A DNA stretch of 64,000 nucleotides. Origin: Cinnamomum chago. Its lineage: Eukaryota > Streptophyta > Magnoliopsida > Laurales > Lauraceae. Below the pieces are notes generated by a model. The model had not been told where the DNA came from. It saw only the letters and a program-made list of their open reading frames with translations, and did no database searches. The translations under genes and the position numbers were made by a program. The stretch covers positions 64,755,501 to 64,819,500 of the forward strand of contig CP142455.1 of NCBI GenBank assembly GCA_038049695.1, read 5' to 3'. Of this stretch, positions 10,344-20,023 are shown piece after piece (the stretch's first letter is position 1; the number at the start of each line of letters is the position of its first letter).

Positions 10344-12514
10344 TCAAGCATCAACATCGGCCCCGGCAGCACCAGTGTCGGCCTCGGTCGCAGCGACTTT
10401 GAGAGGAGCCTCGGACGAAGATGGGGCGGAAGTTGGTTCCGGCTTCGAGCCTGGGAACTTGGCATGATTTTTATAAGCCGGGTGATCTTCAGGGACTCCA
10501 GCTTCTTTCAGTGCCACTAGCCACCCGAGCTCCCATGCTTGGTCCCTCACAGTGAGGACCTGAGCTTCATAGAGAGTCGTCGCCTCTGCCACTCCTTCAC
10601 TAAAAGCGGCATCAGTCTTCGACTAGAGTTTGGTTTCGGCTTCCTCTTTTTGCTTCTCGAGCTCGGCTGCCCTCTTCCTTAGCACCTCGATCTCAGCCTT
10701 CGCTGCATCAAGTTCGATCTTGAGGCCTATGATTGTCTCCTCCTGCTCCTCCACCTTTTCGCTGCCCCCCTCCAAGGCTGTCTTGAGGTCTTTCTTTTCT
10801 ACTTCCATCCTCAAGACCTTGGGGTTGCTCTGTTGGATCCTCTCTAACGAGACTTGGCATTTCTGCACTATCTGTAGAAGAAATAGGCGACAAAAAGCAA
10901 TAACCGAGATCAAATACTTGGTTAAAATTTGTGGAAAATTGAACTCACCGAGATGGCCGATTGCATTGACGACGCCAACGGCTTCACGTCATCGGCCTCC
11001 CTGTGCTTCGCCATATCTCTCGGGAGGGCGCAGGCTTCGCCTACCGTGGCAATGACCAGGGCATTCCCGGAGACGCGATCCTCTACTGTTAGCGACCTAC
11101 CGGGCCCGAGTTGAAGGCTCGGTCTCTAGGGAGCCGGCGTGGTAGACTGGGGAACCACGGAGTCACTAGGACCCTGCTTGACTGGGCCCTTTTCTCTGCT
11201 CAAGCCTCACCCCGCGCGGTTTCGGCAATACGCTGCCGAACTTCCAAGCTTGTAGACGGAAGTGGGAGCATCTGCGGCAGCAGAGGTTGAGGGGACCGAA
11301 GGGGCTCGAGGAGCTTGGCCTCCAAATGCCAGAGCTCCCAAGTCTTTGACCGCCATTGGAAGTCGGTGCCGTTTCATGTCTTCTTCCTCCTCCGAGCTAG
11401 AAGAAGAGTTGGAAGTGTGGACAACTTGCAGTGATCTCCTTAAGGTCTCGGTCTCGGTAGACTAGGAGTCGGACCCCGAAGTACTTGCGGGAGCGGTCCG
11501 GGCTTTGGTATCGGCTAGAGGCCCTTCTACTTCTGCCAGAGCTCCCAAGTCTTTGACCGCCATTGGAAGTCGGTGCCGTTTCATGTCTTCTTCCTCCTCC
11601 GAGCTAGAAGAAGAGTTGGAAGTGTGGACAACTTGCAGTGATCTCCTTAAGGTCTCGGTCTCGGTAGACTCGGAGTCGGACCCCGAAGTACTTGCGGGAG
11701 CGGTCCGGGCTTTGGTATCGGCTAGAGGCCCTTCTACTTCTGCCTGATGTCCTCTCCTTGTCTAAGGTTGGCCAGTCCTCTTGATGAAGGAGTGGTACCT
11801 CGGCTCGTAGTTTAAGAGGGACCATGCAGCATGGCCAGAGTGGCCTCGGTAGTCGTATAGTGTCCGAAACCAAGGGTCCTTCCTTCCTCAGCCAACTCGG
11901 TTGGCTTCCTGTCTTCTCTGGCGAGCGTCTGCACGGCAAGTAAAAAACGTTAGCTTGGCGGAACAAGAAAAAGAAAAATGCAAGGAGAACTTAAAATGAG
12001 TAAGTATTTACTTGGATGGGTCCCAAAGCCACGGGGAACTCTGTATGCCCTCTTCACCTCGGACTCGGCCTCTTGCAAATTCCCAGTTGCTCGAGACGAA
12101 CAGGCGGCCATCGCCGGCATACTTGTTGGATTTTTCTAAGTCGTTGACGATACACTCCCGCTTAGCCTTACCTCGGAGGTAATAGGTGTTAACGCCCCCA
12201 GACTTGCTAAGGTCGTAGACATCCTCGATGTCATGGATGCCGAGGTTAATGCCGAGAACCCTGTTGAGCTCGGCAACACCAATTATGATCTTGAAGCCGT
12301 TTGGCATCAACTGGCAAGGGCAGAGACGCCATTTCCTAAGGCAGACCCTAAGAAGTGGGTGAAGGGGGAACCGAACCCCATCCTCGACTATGGTGATCAG
12401 AGGGAACGACATCCAACCGTTGGTGAAGGTATGACCGTCAAAAGGGTTATCAGGGTCGTCTAACCTAACCAGGACATCATCAGGTATCCCGTACTTAGCC
12501 CTAAACTCGGCCAT
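10344..12514 (-). pseudogene. Antisense additional ORF of the Tat-like element (gypsy-type transposon domain plus coiled coil)
   Basis: Read on the minus strand. The first block (12514-12008, 168 codons) begins MAEFRAKYGIPDDVLVRLDD and contains GVRFPLHPLLRVCLRKWRLC then PCQLMPNGFKIIIG. This resembles the plant 'putative gypsy type transposon' domain (Transposase_28). A middle part (about 11966-11000) is acidic and serine-rich, with the 207-bp duplication. The last block (10913-10344) is a heptad-rich coiled coil, ELEKQKEEAETKL, then a short tail ending GAAGADVDA. A single TAG at 10623-10625 interrupts that last frame. Exon borders of the middle were not resolved. Antisense extra ORFs between pol and the 3' LTR are known in Tat-lineage elements such as Grande; their role is not established. 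Confidence 0.72.
11328..11741. repeat. Tandem duplication, 2 x 207 bp, inside the antisense ORF
   Basis: Units are 11328-11534 and 11535-11741. By eye they differ only at 'actaggag' against 'actcggag'. 207 is 69 codons, so the duplication keeps the reading frame. Near-identity makes it far younger than the LTR divergence. Confidence 0.95.
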
Positions 12515-12813
12515 GGCCTCTAGGGTTTCCAGCCACTGCCTCTAAATACCCATTCCTAAGTTTGAAGAAACTAAAAGGACGAAGGTTGAAACTCAAAAAG
12601 AGGAAAAAGGGGCAGGAAACCCTAGATGAATAAAGAGAACAAAAATGAGCAGGGGAAGAAGAGAAGAATTACAACCACGAGACAGACAAGACTAGACTCG
12701 AAAGATGCCGAACTCAGATTCAGAAGAACTCGACCTCGGCGAAACTTCTCTCTTCCGCAAACCCTCTCCCTTCTCTAGCGAATGCAATAGTGAAAAAGGA
12801 GAGAAAGGCGCCC

Positions 12814-12824
12814 TTATATATAAT
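12814..12824 (-). promoter_or_regulatory. Candidate TATA box for the antisense ORF
   Basis: On the minus strand 'ccattatatataaggg' lies about 300 bp before the antisense ATG at 12514, followed by a CT-rich leader ('tttctctcctttttcac'). This is a good match to a plant Pol II core promoter. It is a sequence-based inference only. Confidence 0.5.
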
Positions 12825-13153
12825 GGAAAAAGAGGCGCCCCTTCGAATTTCGAGGACGCACGTGCGGAACGTCGCCTCAAGGATTGGCACGTCTCTTTGA
12901 AACAATTGGACAACCAACCAGGCGGTGACACGTGGTGCTGCCAGTACATCTTCTACATCGATTGCGATGCGCTATTAATTATTTCGGGCAGATGAAGCGA
13001 CACCGTGATAGGAATTAGATGTTAGCAACCGACACCGAGATGAAATATAGTATGAGCTTCAAACTCAATGATCAGGAGGCTCTCCCATCATAATACTTAG
13101 CTTCCGACCACAAAGAGTTAAAGAACTCTAAGAAGCCAGAAGCTAGGGGCAAT

Positions 13154-13972
13154 TGTGTGGGGATATTTTCATAATACCGAGATCGTGCTAGTTTCGGTAA
13201 GAGTACCAGCTAGGCATATCCAGGTCACGACTTAATGCATCCTGACAATAATACCAGTGGTGATATCTTCGCAGTACCAAGATCGTCCTGGCTCCGGTAA
13301 AAGTACCAGCTAGGTATGTCTTGGTTTCGGTTTCATGCATCTTGGCAATAGTGCTAGAATGTTGTTCTAGCTTCGGTAAAAGTACTAGCTATGCATCTTG
13401 GATTTATACATCTCGGCAATAGTGCCAGAGTGCTTCCATATTAAGGTCATTCTTGACCTCAGTACTATCTTCAGTTCGGTTACGGAATCGAGACGAGCAT
13501 TGACAACTATATTTCTGCAAAGACTCAACCACGTTACAGAACGTGTTGAGAGATAAGGATAGGCATCGGATAGAGATAAGGAGTTATCCTTATCCGGTGA
13601 TTACGTCCATATCCCTGGAAGATTGGGATCCATAATCCCTGACAGATCGGGATTGAGATATTACCTCCTAAAAATCAAGACAGGAATCTTGGGATTCACA
13701 GCCTATATATACAAGGGAGCTAATTCACAAAAGGTATGTACACACACACACACGTATTCGCATACACAGACATACTCCATCTCTCCTACCCTTTGTTCTC
13801 CTACCCTTTGTTGAGTTACGGAACTAACTTAGACAATGGAGAGCCTTGCGCTGAGAGCAGCCAGGGTCTCAGATCCCTATTTTCTCCTTCCCTCTTTCAG
13901 GTTTAAGGCATTCATCCTTTCCGAAGAAGCTTTACATCGATCTGTAAGTCCGTAACAATTTAGACACTTACA
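13154..13972 (+). repeat. 3' LTR of the Tat-like element
   Basis: 819 bp, homologous to 6347-7137 across its length. It is preceded by 'agctaggggcaat', the likely polypurine tract. It differs from the 5' LTR by a longer CA run near 13741 and by a 15-bp repeat ('ctcctaccctttgtt' twice at about 13785-13814). Confidence 0.92.
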
Positions 13973-14140
13973 GTTCTCGTATGCAGTTCATCTACATAAG
14001 TCCTTTCCTCATTCATCTAGAGGACAGAGCATTTACAATGGATTTGCATGATCTACCTAACACGTACCGGAACTCCAGTACCTATCTCATTTGGAACTAG
14101 CGAACAAAAGTATTGACCAACTTGAACATTGTCGGAGCTC

Positions 14141-14505
14141 TGATAGAGTGAATGTTGGGTTGTCAGGCCCAACCTTTGTATGTTGAAATAGTCAACCATT
14201 TAAACCAAATCACACCCATTCAAATATTGTATTTCCTAGTCTATAGGACTATTACGTTATATCTCTGCCGGCTACAACAACATACACAGTATATAATGTA
14301 TCTTATTTGATCCTAAAAAAATCTCATCTTATCATTTTAGGATCAGATAAGATACATTATATACTTTGTATGCCGTTGTAGGTGGCAAGATAACAGTCTT
14401 ATAGACTAGAGAATACAATATTTGAATGGGTGTAATTTGGTTTAAATGGTTGACTATTTCAACATATAATAGGTTGGGCCTGACAACCCAACGTTCACTC
14501 TATCA
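14141..14505. repeat. 365-bp near-perfect palindrome (foldback element)
   Basis: The left arm starts TGATAGAGTGAATGTTGGG and the right arm ends with its inverse, CCCAACGTTCACTCTATCA. Inner blocks also mirror: 'ggttgtcaggcccaacc' with 'ggttgggcctgacaaccc', 'aatattgtatt' with 'aatacaatatt', and 'gatcctaaaa' with 'ttttaggatc'. The arms are about 175 bp and the centre lies near 14324. No flanking target duplication is obvious. No coding content. Confidence 0.92.
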
Positions 14506-14718
14506 AGTATTACATTCTGCCTCCCAATGAATTGGATTATGCCAATGGCTTTGATTGCTCCATTCACATCTAACAAAACATATAACTTAGAAAATCCATT
14601 TTTCTTAGTTTTGCTGTTATTAATAGGTTCGCTCTCGCTTTTACTTTTTTGTTTTTTGGAAATGTATAATTTGATTCTTAAAATACACTTGCGCCCAGGC
14701 ACAACCCTTTCCTTCGTT

Positions 14719-15100
14719 TTTAAAACCAGCTTTGTCTCGTAGCACTTTTTTCTTTTCCTTTTTAATTAATCAAAAAGTCTATACACCCCGGGATTTATAC
14801 CCCGACTGGATCCCAGGGTGCATATGGACCATTGGCCTTATAAATCCCGTGGTGTATAGCAAGGCTCATAATTAATGATGTAAGGTTGGGCAGCATCACA
14901 CAAAAATGACAAGATGACGCAAAGACAAGCTTTACATCTAATGTACCGCCAAGGAAAGATCTTAAAAGAGCTACTGTGCTTTGGTCGGCCGCATCAATAT
15001 GAGAAGAGCACTCAAGAAGCTATCAAACCATAAAAATTTTTACTAAGCAAAGCATCACCTTTTTATGACAGTCGGTAAAGCAAGTGTTATTGTGTTAGAC
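14719..15100 (+). repeat. Dispersed repeat, copy 2 (with mini-element insertion)
   Basis: Same repeat as 2541-2808, interrupted after 'tttttaattaat' by the inverted-repeat element at 14779-14859 and resumed at 'aattaatgatgtaagg'. Confidence 0.8.
14779..14859. mobile_element. 81-bp mini inverted-repeat element
   Basis: The ends are CTATACACC(C)CGGGATTTAT and the inverse ATAAATCCCG(T)GGTGTATAG, 21 bp with one mismatch. The word aattaat occurs at 14764-14770 and 14870-14876 and once at the empty site near 2586, so it is the likely target duplication. About ten bases between each copy and the palindrome look like degenerate outer ends. The other copy of the host repeat lacks the element, which is direct evidence for insertion. 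Confidence 0.8.
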
Positions 15101-15268
15101 AATTGATCCCATGCCCACCATTTGATTATTTTGCACTCGGATTAGAGGAATCATTTATTTTCATGTGTACCACATGTGAAAAAGAATATATAATTTTATA
15201 TTTTACACCTGATGAACTCGCCGAGACCTGGTCAAGTTAATAGATATGGATGGTCATGATATGGGTTA

Positions 15269-15480
15269 GTTTCTTTTTTTTCGGAGGGTTCCTGGACTAA
15301 TCCCTCCGGGCTCAGAGGGAAGCCGGGTAAACACACTTGTGGCCCCAAGGTGGTAGCACTAGTGGATTCAACCTTTGATTCCTGAAGTAGGGGGAACCAG
15401 GGGTCGATGCCAAGACCTCTAGCTCCGGAAGAGGGAGGAACCGTGACCCTGACCACTTAGCCAACCTCTTGCGGTTAGGC
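15269..15480 (-). mobile_element. tRNA-derived SINE
   Basis: Read on the minus strand. A head starts 'taaccgcaagaggt'. A box A, TGGCTAAGTGG, lies at 15463-15453. A box B-like GGCATCGACCC lies about 50 bases downstream at 15412-15402. The body ends 'ggaaccctccg' followed by an A-rich tail (15281-15271). The flanks are CATGATATGGGTTA (15255-15268) and CATGATATGAGTTA (15481-15494), a 14-bp target duplication with one mismatch. Together these make a full-length SINE insertion moved by a LINE machinery. Confidence 0.88.
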
Positions 15481-15574
15481 CATGATATGAGTTACAGGAG
15501 CTAAAAGGGTTTTTAGAAAAAAAGTTTAGATCATCTGTATATTTTGGTCTAATATGAAAAGATAAAAACGACTT

Positions 15575-15622
15575 GGACAAACTCTGGGGACCGGACTGTG
15601 GCCCGGTCCCCAGAGTTTGTCC
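15575..15622. repeat. GC-rich perfect hairpin, 20-bp arms
   Basis: GGACAAACTCTGGGGACCGG (15575-15594) is followed by an 8-base loop and its exact inverse (15603-15622). It lies in AT-rich DNA. It could be a tiny inverted-repeat element or a structured RNA; nothing in the sequence decides. Confidence 0.9.
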
Positions 15623-15803
15623 ACCTGGCATATCTCATATAAAAAATGAATCAATAAATTAATAAAATCGATTTCATTAGCTTTATTTTGTGCTTTTAAG
15701 AGTGCCAGTGTCATTAAATTGCCCTTGCTCATCGCGGATGGACCTTTTAACATAAAACTAACTTAGAATTCTTCTTCTCACTTTTTATGTATTATTATTG
15801 AGG

Positions 15804-15884
15804 AGGAATGTTCAAGTGCATCCATCCCTCACCATAGGGTGACGGCATCCCTATAGTGAGGGATTTATGCACTTGCGCATTTCC
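15804..15884. repeat. Imperfect hairpin, about 35-bp arms
   Basis: The left arm contains CAAGTGCATCCATCCCTCAC and CATAGGG. The right arm contains CCCTATAGTGAGGGATTTAT and GCACTTG. Pairing has a few mismatches around a 9-base loop. It is similar in size and style to the 81-bp element at 14779-14859. Confidence 0.82.
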
Positions 15885-16930
15885 CATTATTGATATATAT
15901 TCAAATAATGAGATATTTTAACTTTCAATCAATCACAAGTGTGCGGACTATCAAGTATCAACTGGCTCTGGACTCTCGAGTTTAAGTTGGGTCCATAGCT
16001 TTTAGCGGTTGAGTTAGCCCAAGTCTTGTTGAATGCTCAAAATTATTAAATGTTATTGCCTTATTGGACATTGGTGGATTCAGGACATACTTGGGTCCAC
16101 TAACAACCCTATTTATTCTTCATCCAATGGGCCCACCACAGGATTGAGGTGATTGAAATAAAACCTGCTTGCAACATTCCAACAGGAGCAATATGTGTAC
16201 CATTTAGAAAGAGAATAAAAGGAGGACGATGTTTTGATTTAGATTTTCAATCTGTAAAATGGGCAGGACCCTAGGTAGGCTAAGTAGGCTAAATCCCTTG
16301 GTACTCTTTTTGAGTTGATTATATCTGAATTCAATTATGTTCATATATAAAATATTATTGTACCTAAATTATATAAGATTTATATTATAGTATAATATAT
16401 TTTAATAAATAATTCTGTTTTTGCTAGTTGTATCGTTTACCTCATTAACAAGCTTTTTCATTTTCAATTTAGAGACATCAGAGTTCAAACTCTAATCTTT
16501 TCTAAGGTAGAGGCCGTTAATATAAGTTTTTATGTCGTTCGCTAATAGTTCAAGCTTTTGTTGTTACTTATTAGTAATATGGTATTAGAGTTAGAGGTTA
16601 CGAGTTTGAAATTCAAGGCCGTCTGTTCTGCGGAAAATGTCAAACTAAATTGCGAGAGATTGATACGGCAACAGTCTTTTCATATTGAAAAATGTCGAAC
16701 CAAATTGTAAAAGAATAAAATATTTTTTTTTCATGGAATCACTGAATTTACCATAGTGATTTTTGGTAATGATTTTAATAAATGGTTAATTCATAATTCT
16801 CTTGTAATTTTCTTTTAACATTCTAACGACCTTGGAGAAGATCGGACTCTTACAATCCATAGTAACCCATGTTTGTTTTCTGAGTGTTTAAACAAATTCA
16901 ATAGGTTTTTGTCCTCTGTGAAAAGATGTT
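15885..16930. other. Intergenic stretch without a recognised gene
   Basis: AT-rich sequence without a supported ORF. A stretch near 16580-16620 ('ggttacgagtttgaaattc') looks like a box B and could be a very old SINE remnant, but no box A or tail is clear. Confidence 0.55.
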
Positions 16931-17480
16931 TTGTCAATTTCTCCTTTTGTTTTCATAACTGGTGGGTTGTGAAGGCTTTATGCATATATTAGGGATCCCA
17001 CATTGCTCAAATTCCAACTCTTTAGGAGGCTTTATAAGCATTTTCATTGAGCCTTTTACTACTAGCCCTATGGGCGCACGCAAGTCAGGCTTAACTTGGG
17101 GCGATGAGTTCAGAAAATGTTTAACCGGGCGTGTGTCGCGCACAGCCTAGGTAATTATCGCGCGACACTAGGGGTCCACTTTTGTAGAAAATTTTAGAGG
17201 CCTAACAACGCTATTGGTTCACATCTAGGTTTATGGTTCAGTTGGCTACCTCTGTTGGTAAGTTTATATGAGACATCTCGTTGGGAATTGTACTGGGATC
17301 TGCCAAACACTGGTAAGGTAGCTTTGGCTAATTACCAGCGTTGGCTATGGATTTGCCCACGTGCGGCCGACATACTGAAATGCGTTGGGAAATCCTTTGC
17401 CGATGAGATTATGATTTTTTCAGACGCAGTGACTCGTCGGCATAATCGTATTTTGCTGTAGTGGCATATTTCTTAACTAA
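16931..17480 (+). other. Possible LTR or leader remnant before the fossil Copia gag
   Basis: Contains 'gggatcccacattgctcaa' and 'aggaggctttataagc', words often seen in plant LTRs, and a GC-rich patch around 17115-17165 ('cgcgcacagcc', 'atcgcgcgacac'). A 68-codon ORF at 17255-17461 has no family I recognise. No second LTR copy was found in the window, so this is only a suggestion. Confidence 0.3.
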
Positions 17481-17907
17481 AGTCCTAATCGTGAAGAGAA
17501 AGCATGTGGCTCTTATGCACAGGAAAAGTGGAAAGAAGATGATTATTTGTGCAAAGGCCATATGCTAAACCTGGTTGTAGACAATATTTACAATATTTAC
17601 TCTGATGTCTGAACTGCTAGAGAACTTTGAAAAGTACTTGATAAAAATTATAAGACAGAGGAATTTGGGGCTAAAAAGTATGCAGTGGGTTGGTACTTAA
17701 ATTTCAAAATGATAGATGATAAACCTATTCTTCCTCAAGTACATGGATTACGGACTTTGGTGAATGAAATTGTCAAAGAAGGGACCCGAGTTGATGAACA
17801 GTTTCAAGCATGAACTATAATTGAGAAACGGTCATCAACTTGGAAGGATATTCAAAAGACATTAAAGCATAAACGGAGGGATTACTTACTAGAGTACATT
17901 CATTGCT

Positions 17908-17968
17908 ACAGAGGCAGTTACACAGTGGATATTACTTACAGAGGCAGTTACACAGTGGATATTACGCG
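17908..17968 (+). repeat. Short tandem duplication in the fossil gag
   Basis: 'cagaggcagttacacagtgg' plus 'atattactta' occurs twice, period about 31 bp, just before the MITE. Confidence 0.9.
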
Positions 17969-17981
17969 GTTTCATGCCTAA

Positions 17982-18291
17982 GGGCATGTTTGGGCACCTT
18001 ACTTGTAGAGTCAAGTCAAATAAAGCCCCATTTCTCAAAAAAAAAAAAAAAACCCACCAAAAGCACTTTAATTCAAATTTCTCACTATATTTTTTCCAAA
18101 AAAGTCAAAAAGTAACCTCATTTATTCACTAAAAGACAAAAAAACTTCACTTTCCAATAAAAAAAAGTAAAAAAGATTCCATTACAAACAACTAAAAATA
18201 AAATACCATTATAATTCATTTATATTTTATTATTTCTTCAAAATAACCTTTACTCCACTCAAATCTACAAGTAAAACCCCCAAGCAGGCCC
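17982..18291. mobile_element. 310-bp MITE, PIF/Harbinger-like (TAA duplication)
   Basis: TAA flanks it at 17979-17981 and 18292-18294. The left end reads GGGCATGTTTGGGCACC then TTACTTGTAGAGT. The right end, inverted, reads GGGCCTGCTTGGGGG then TTTTACTTGTAGA. The interior is A-rich and non-coding. It interrupts the fossil Copia gag, so it is the younger insertion. Confidence 0.85.
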
Positions 18292-18960
18292 TAAAGGTTG
18301 AAGAAGAAGCTGGTTGAGTTATCAAACTAATCTACCTGAAAATAGTGGAAAAATAAATGTTGTTGGACATGATGATGGTGAAAAGAAAAGAAAACTTGAT
18401 CAACATATGGGAAGGAACAAGAAAAGTAATCATTCCTTCAAAAATAAGAAGCATAACCAGAATTAAAAAAAAATGTTCAAACAAACATCAGAACCAAGGG
18501 TCAAACAGGCCACAGACAAAAGGTGGTTGTTTTGTTTGTGGGAAGCTGGGTCACTGTGCAAGATAATGTCGCCACCGGAAGAAGTTCCCACGACAATCTA
18601 ATAAGCCTCAAAGCTAATGTTAGTGAAGAAGAGCACTTTGTGGTTGTGATCTTTAAAGTAAGTACACTCAGCACAGTAAAGAGCAAATGATGGCGAATTG
18701 ACACAGGAGTAACCACTCATGTTACTTTTGATAGAGTTCTGTTTATAACCTGTGATGAAGTTAAGAACGATTGTAAATTCGCTTTGGGAACTACGGTTAC
18801 TACTCAAGTAATTGGTAAAGGAAGGTTGAACTTTAGTTCACTTTTGGAAAATATGTAACTTTGCTGAACGTGCTTCATGGTCTAGAGATGTGAAAATTTA
18901 ATTTTTGGTTTTCTTCTCACAAAGCAGGCTTCAAGTAGGTAATTGGACTAAACCAATTTT

Positions 18961-19590
18961 AATGGTGCATAACGTTGTGGGTTTATTACTGGTTAGTCTG
19001 GTTTAAAGGCCCAACGACACTATTTTATATTATAAAAAATGGGCTGAGTGCTAAAATATTTACAGAAAAATACGATCTGTTCCTTCGCTTTTCTCGTTGT
19101 GAGCATTTTGTGCTTCCTGGAGCCAGATCTAGACTTGGCGGATGACCAAGCCAAATCAACTGTGGAGGCCATTGTATCTTGAGGGTAATTTATGCAAAAA
19201 TCCTGTTCGTCTCTGGATTTATTCCAAAGGGGAGAAATTTGTCCTAAATAAAGCATTGCAAGACGTGCCTTGGCCACGAGCTGCCACCACCGATTTTCGT
19301 CGATTTCCGCTTATATGACATTTTCCAAAAACTGTAGATGGGTATTGCTGTTTTAGTTTGTTAATTTACTTGTGTATCTGTTCTGTAGCACTTTTATTTA
19401 CCAACAACCCAATATTCAAGAAAGAACCATGCAATGTATGAGACAATTGCAAGGAGGGTCCCACCACTACAATGAATGCAGTTTCTCTTTTCTACTCCCT
19501 AGTGTGCATCCAACATCCACCGACCGCCAAACCTCTTCAAATTAGCCGTCCCTTCTTTCCTTCAATGATTCTTTATTACTGGTCTTTCAG
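18961..19590. other. Upstream region of the 118-codon gene
   Basis: No ORF with a recognisable product. The last 100 bases are CT-rich and lead into the TATA box at 19591. The short minus-strand ORF at 19020-19277 has no supporting context. Confidence 0.5.
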
Positions 19591-19598
19591 TATAAATA
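19591..19598 (+). promoter_or_regulatory. TATA box of the 118-codon gene
   Basis: 'cagTATAAATAcctgc' lies 69-76 bases before the ATG. A start of transcription near 19622 would give a leader of about 45 bases. Confidence 0.75.
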
Positions 19599-19666
19599 CC
19601 TGCTTCTAGCCTAAGCTTTTATTCATTATTGAATCCTTAGTACAAGAAAGCCTGTGGAGAGAAACA

Positions 19667-20023
19667 ATGGCTAGTAACAAGGATGAGTCCATTTACGAGA
19701 AGTCGAAGAAGATTATGAAAAACCTCATCACTCTTTCATCTCAAACTCGAGCTCAATTCCAACTCAAAACGGTCAGCAAACCACCAACTTCCGGCAACCG
19801 TGGTCCCATGACGAGCTTGGTTAAGCCGGGGGAGGCGCGATTGGTGTCTCCGGTCCCCGGAAGCCGCCAATTGAAAGAGCTCAACCTTGAACCGAAGCCC
19901 ACCACCCATGTGATGATTGATCTAGTGATTGAAGGGAAGGACTCTCAGAGCGAGATGATCTCGGACGTTAATCAAAGGGCCACAATTTTCATCAGGGAAA
20001 AACGGGAGAGTTTTAAAAGCTAG
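19667..20023 (+). CDS. Small basic protein of unknown function, 118 aa
   Basis: Single-exon ORF. The start context is good (gagaaacaATGGCT), the TATA box is well placed, and A-rich candidate poly(A) signals follow (taatgaaat near 20213). The protein starts MASNKDESIYEKSKKIMKNL. It has a basic, proline- and glycine-rich middle (VSKPPTSGNRGPMTSL, PVPGSRQLKELNL) and ends with the helix-like DVNQRATIFIREKRESFKS. The ending resembles the short D-V-x-x-R-A-x-x-F-I-x-x-x-x-x-x-F tail of some small plant proteins (DUF761-like), but I cannot assign a family. No signal peptide or membrane segment is visible. It is the only compact, intact host-type gene in the window. Function is unknown. Confidence 0.72.
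   Translation: MASNKDESIYEKSKKIMKNLITLSSQTRAQFQLKTVSKPPTSGNRGPMTSLVKPGEARLVSPVPGSRQLKELNLEPKPTTHVMIDLVIEGKDSQSEMISDVNQRATIFIREKRESFKS

Larger units (their letters stand above)
6347..13972 (+). mobile_element. Ty3/Gypsy Tat-lineage LTR retrotransposon, internally deleted, with antisense ORF
   Basis: Two LTRs (6347-7137 and 13154-13972) both begin TGTGTGGGGATATT and end ACTTATA or ACTTACA. The 5-bp target duplication GTTCT is at 6342-6346 and 13973-13977. The interior runs: primer-binding site, broken gag, zinc-knuckle-like stretch, part of RNase H, C-terminus of integrase, then a long antisense reading frame. Protease, RT and the integrase core are missing. The gag type, RNase H type and downstream antisense ORF fit the Tat group. 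The LTRs differ at many positions and by small indels, so the insertion is not recent. Confidence 0.92.
17480..18960 (+). pseudogene. Fossil Ty1/Copia gag-protease, split by a MITE
   Basis: Reading through stops gives a Copia gag of the UBN2 type: WKEDDYLCKGHMLNLVVDNI, then ILPQVHGLRTLVNEIVKEGT, then the helix SSTWKDIQKTLKHKRRDYLL. After the MITE at 17982-18291 a zinc knuckle follows, CFVCGKLGHCAR then CRHRKK (about 18528-18580), and near 18700 the protease-like WRIDTGVTTHVTFD, where the usual DSG is DTG. Several stops and frame changes make it clearly dead. No integrase or RT follows. Confidence 0.82.

Noticed and set aside
14131..14146. 'gagctctgata' as an inverted Copia primer-binding site next to the palindrome
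   Set aside because: Match to the inverse of TGGTATCAGAGC stops at the palindrome edge and no LTR is recognisable.
15575..15622. Bacterial rho-independent terminator
   Set aside because: Shape is similar, but the window is plant nuclear DNA and no T run follows.
17255..17461. 68-codon ORF as a gene
   Set aside because: No domain, no promoter, next to a dead Copia; likely chance.
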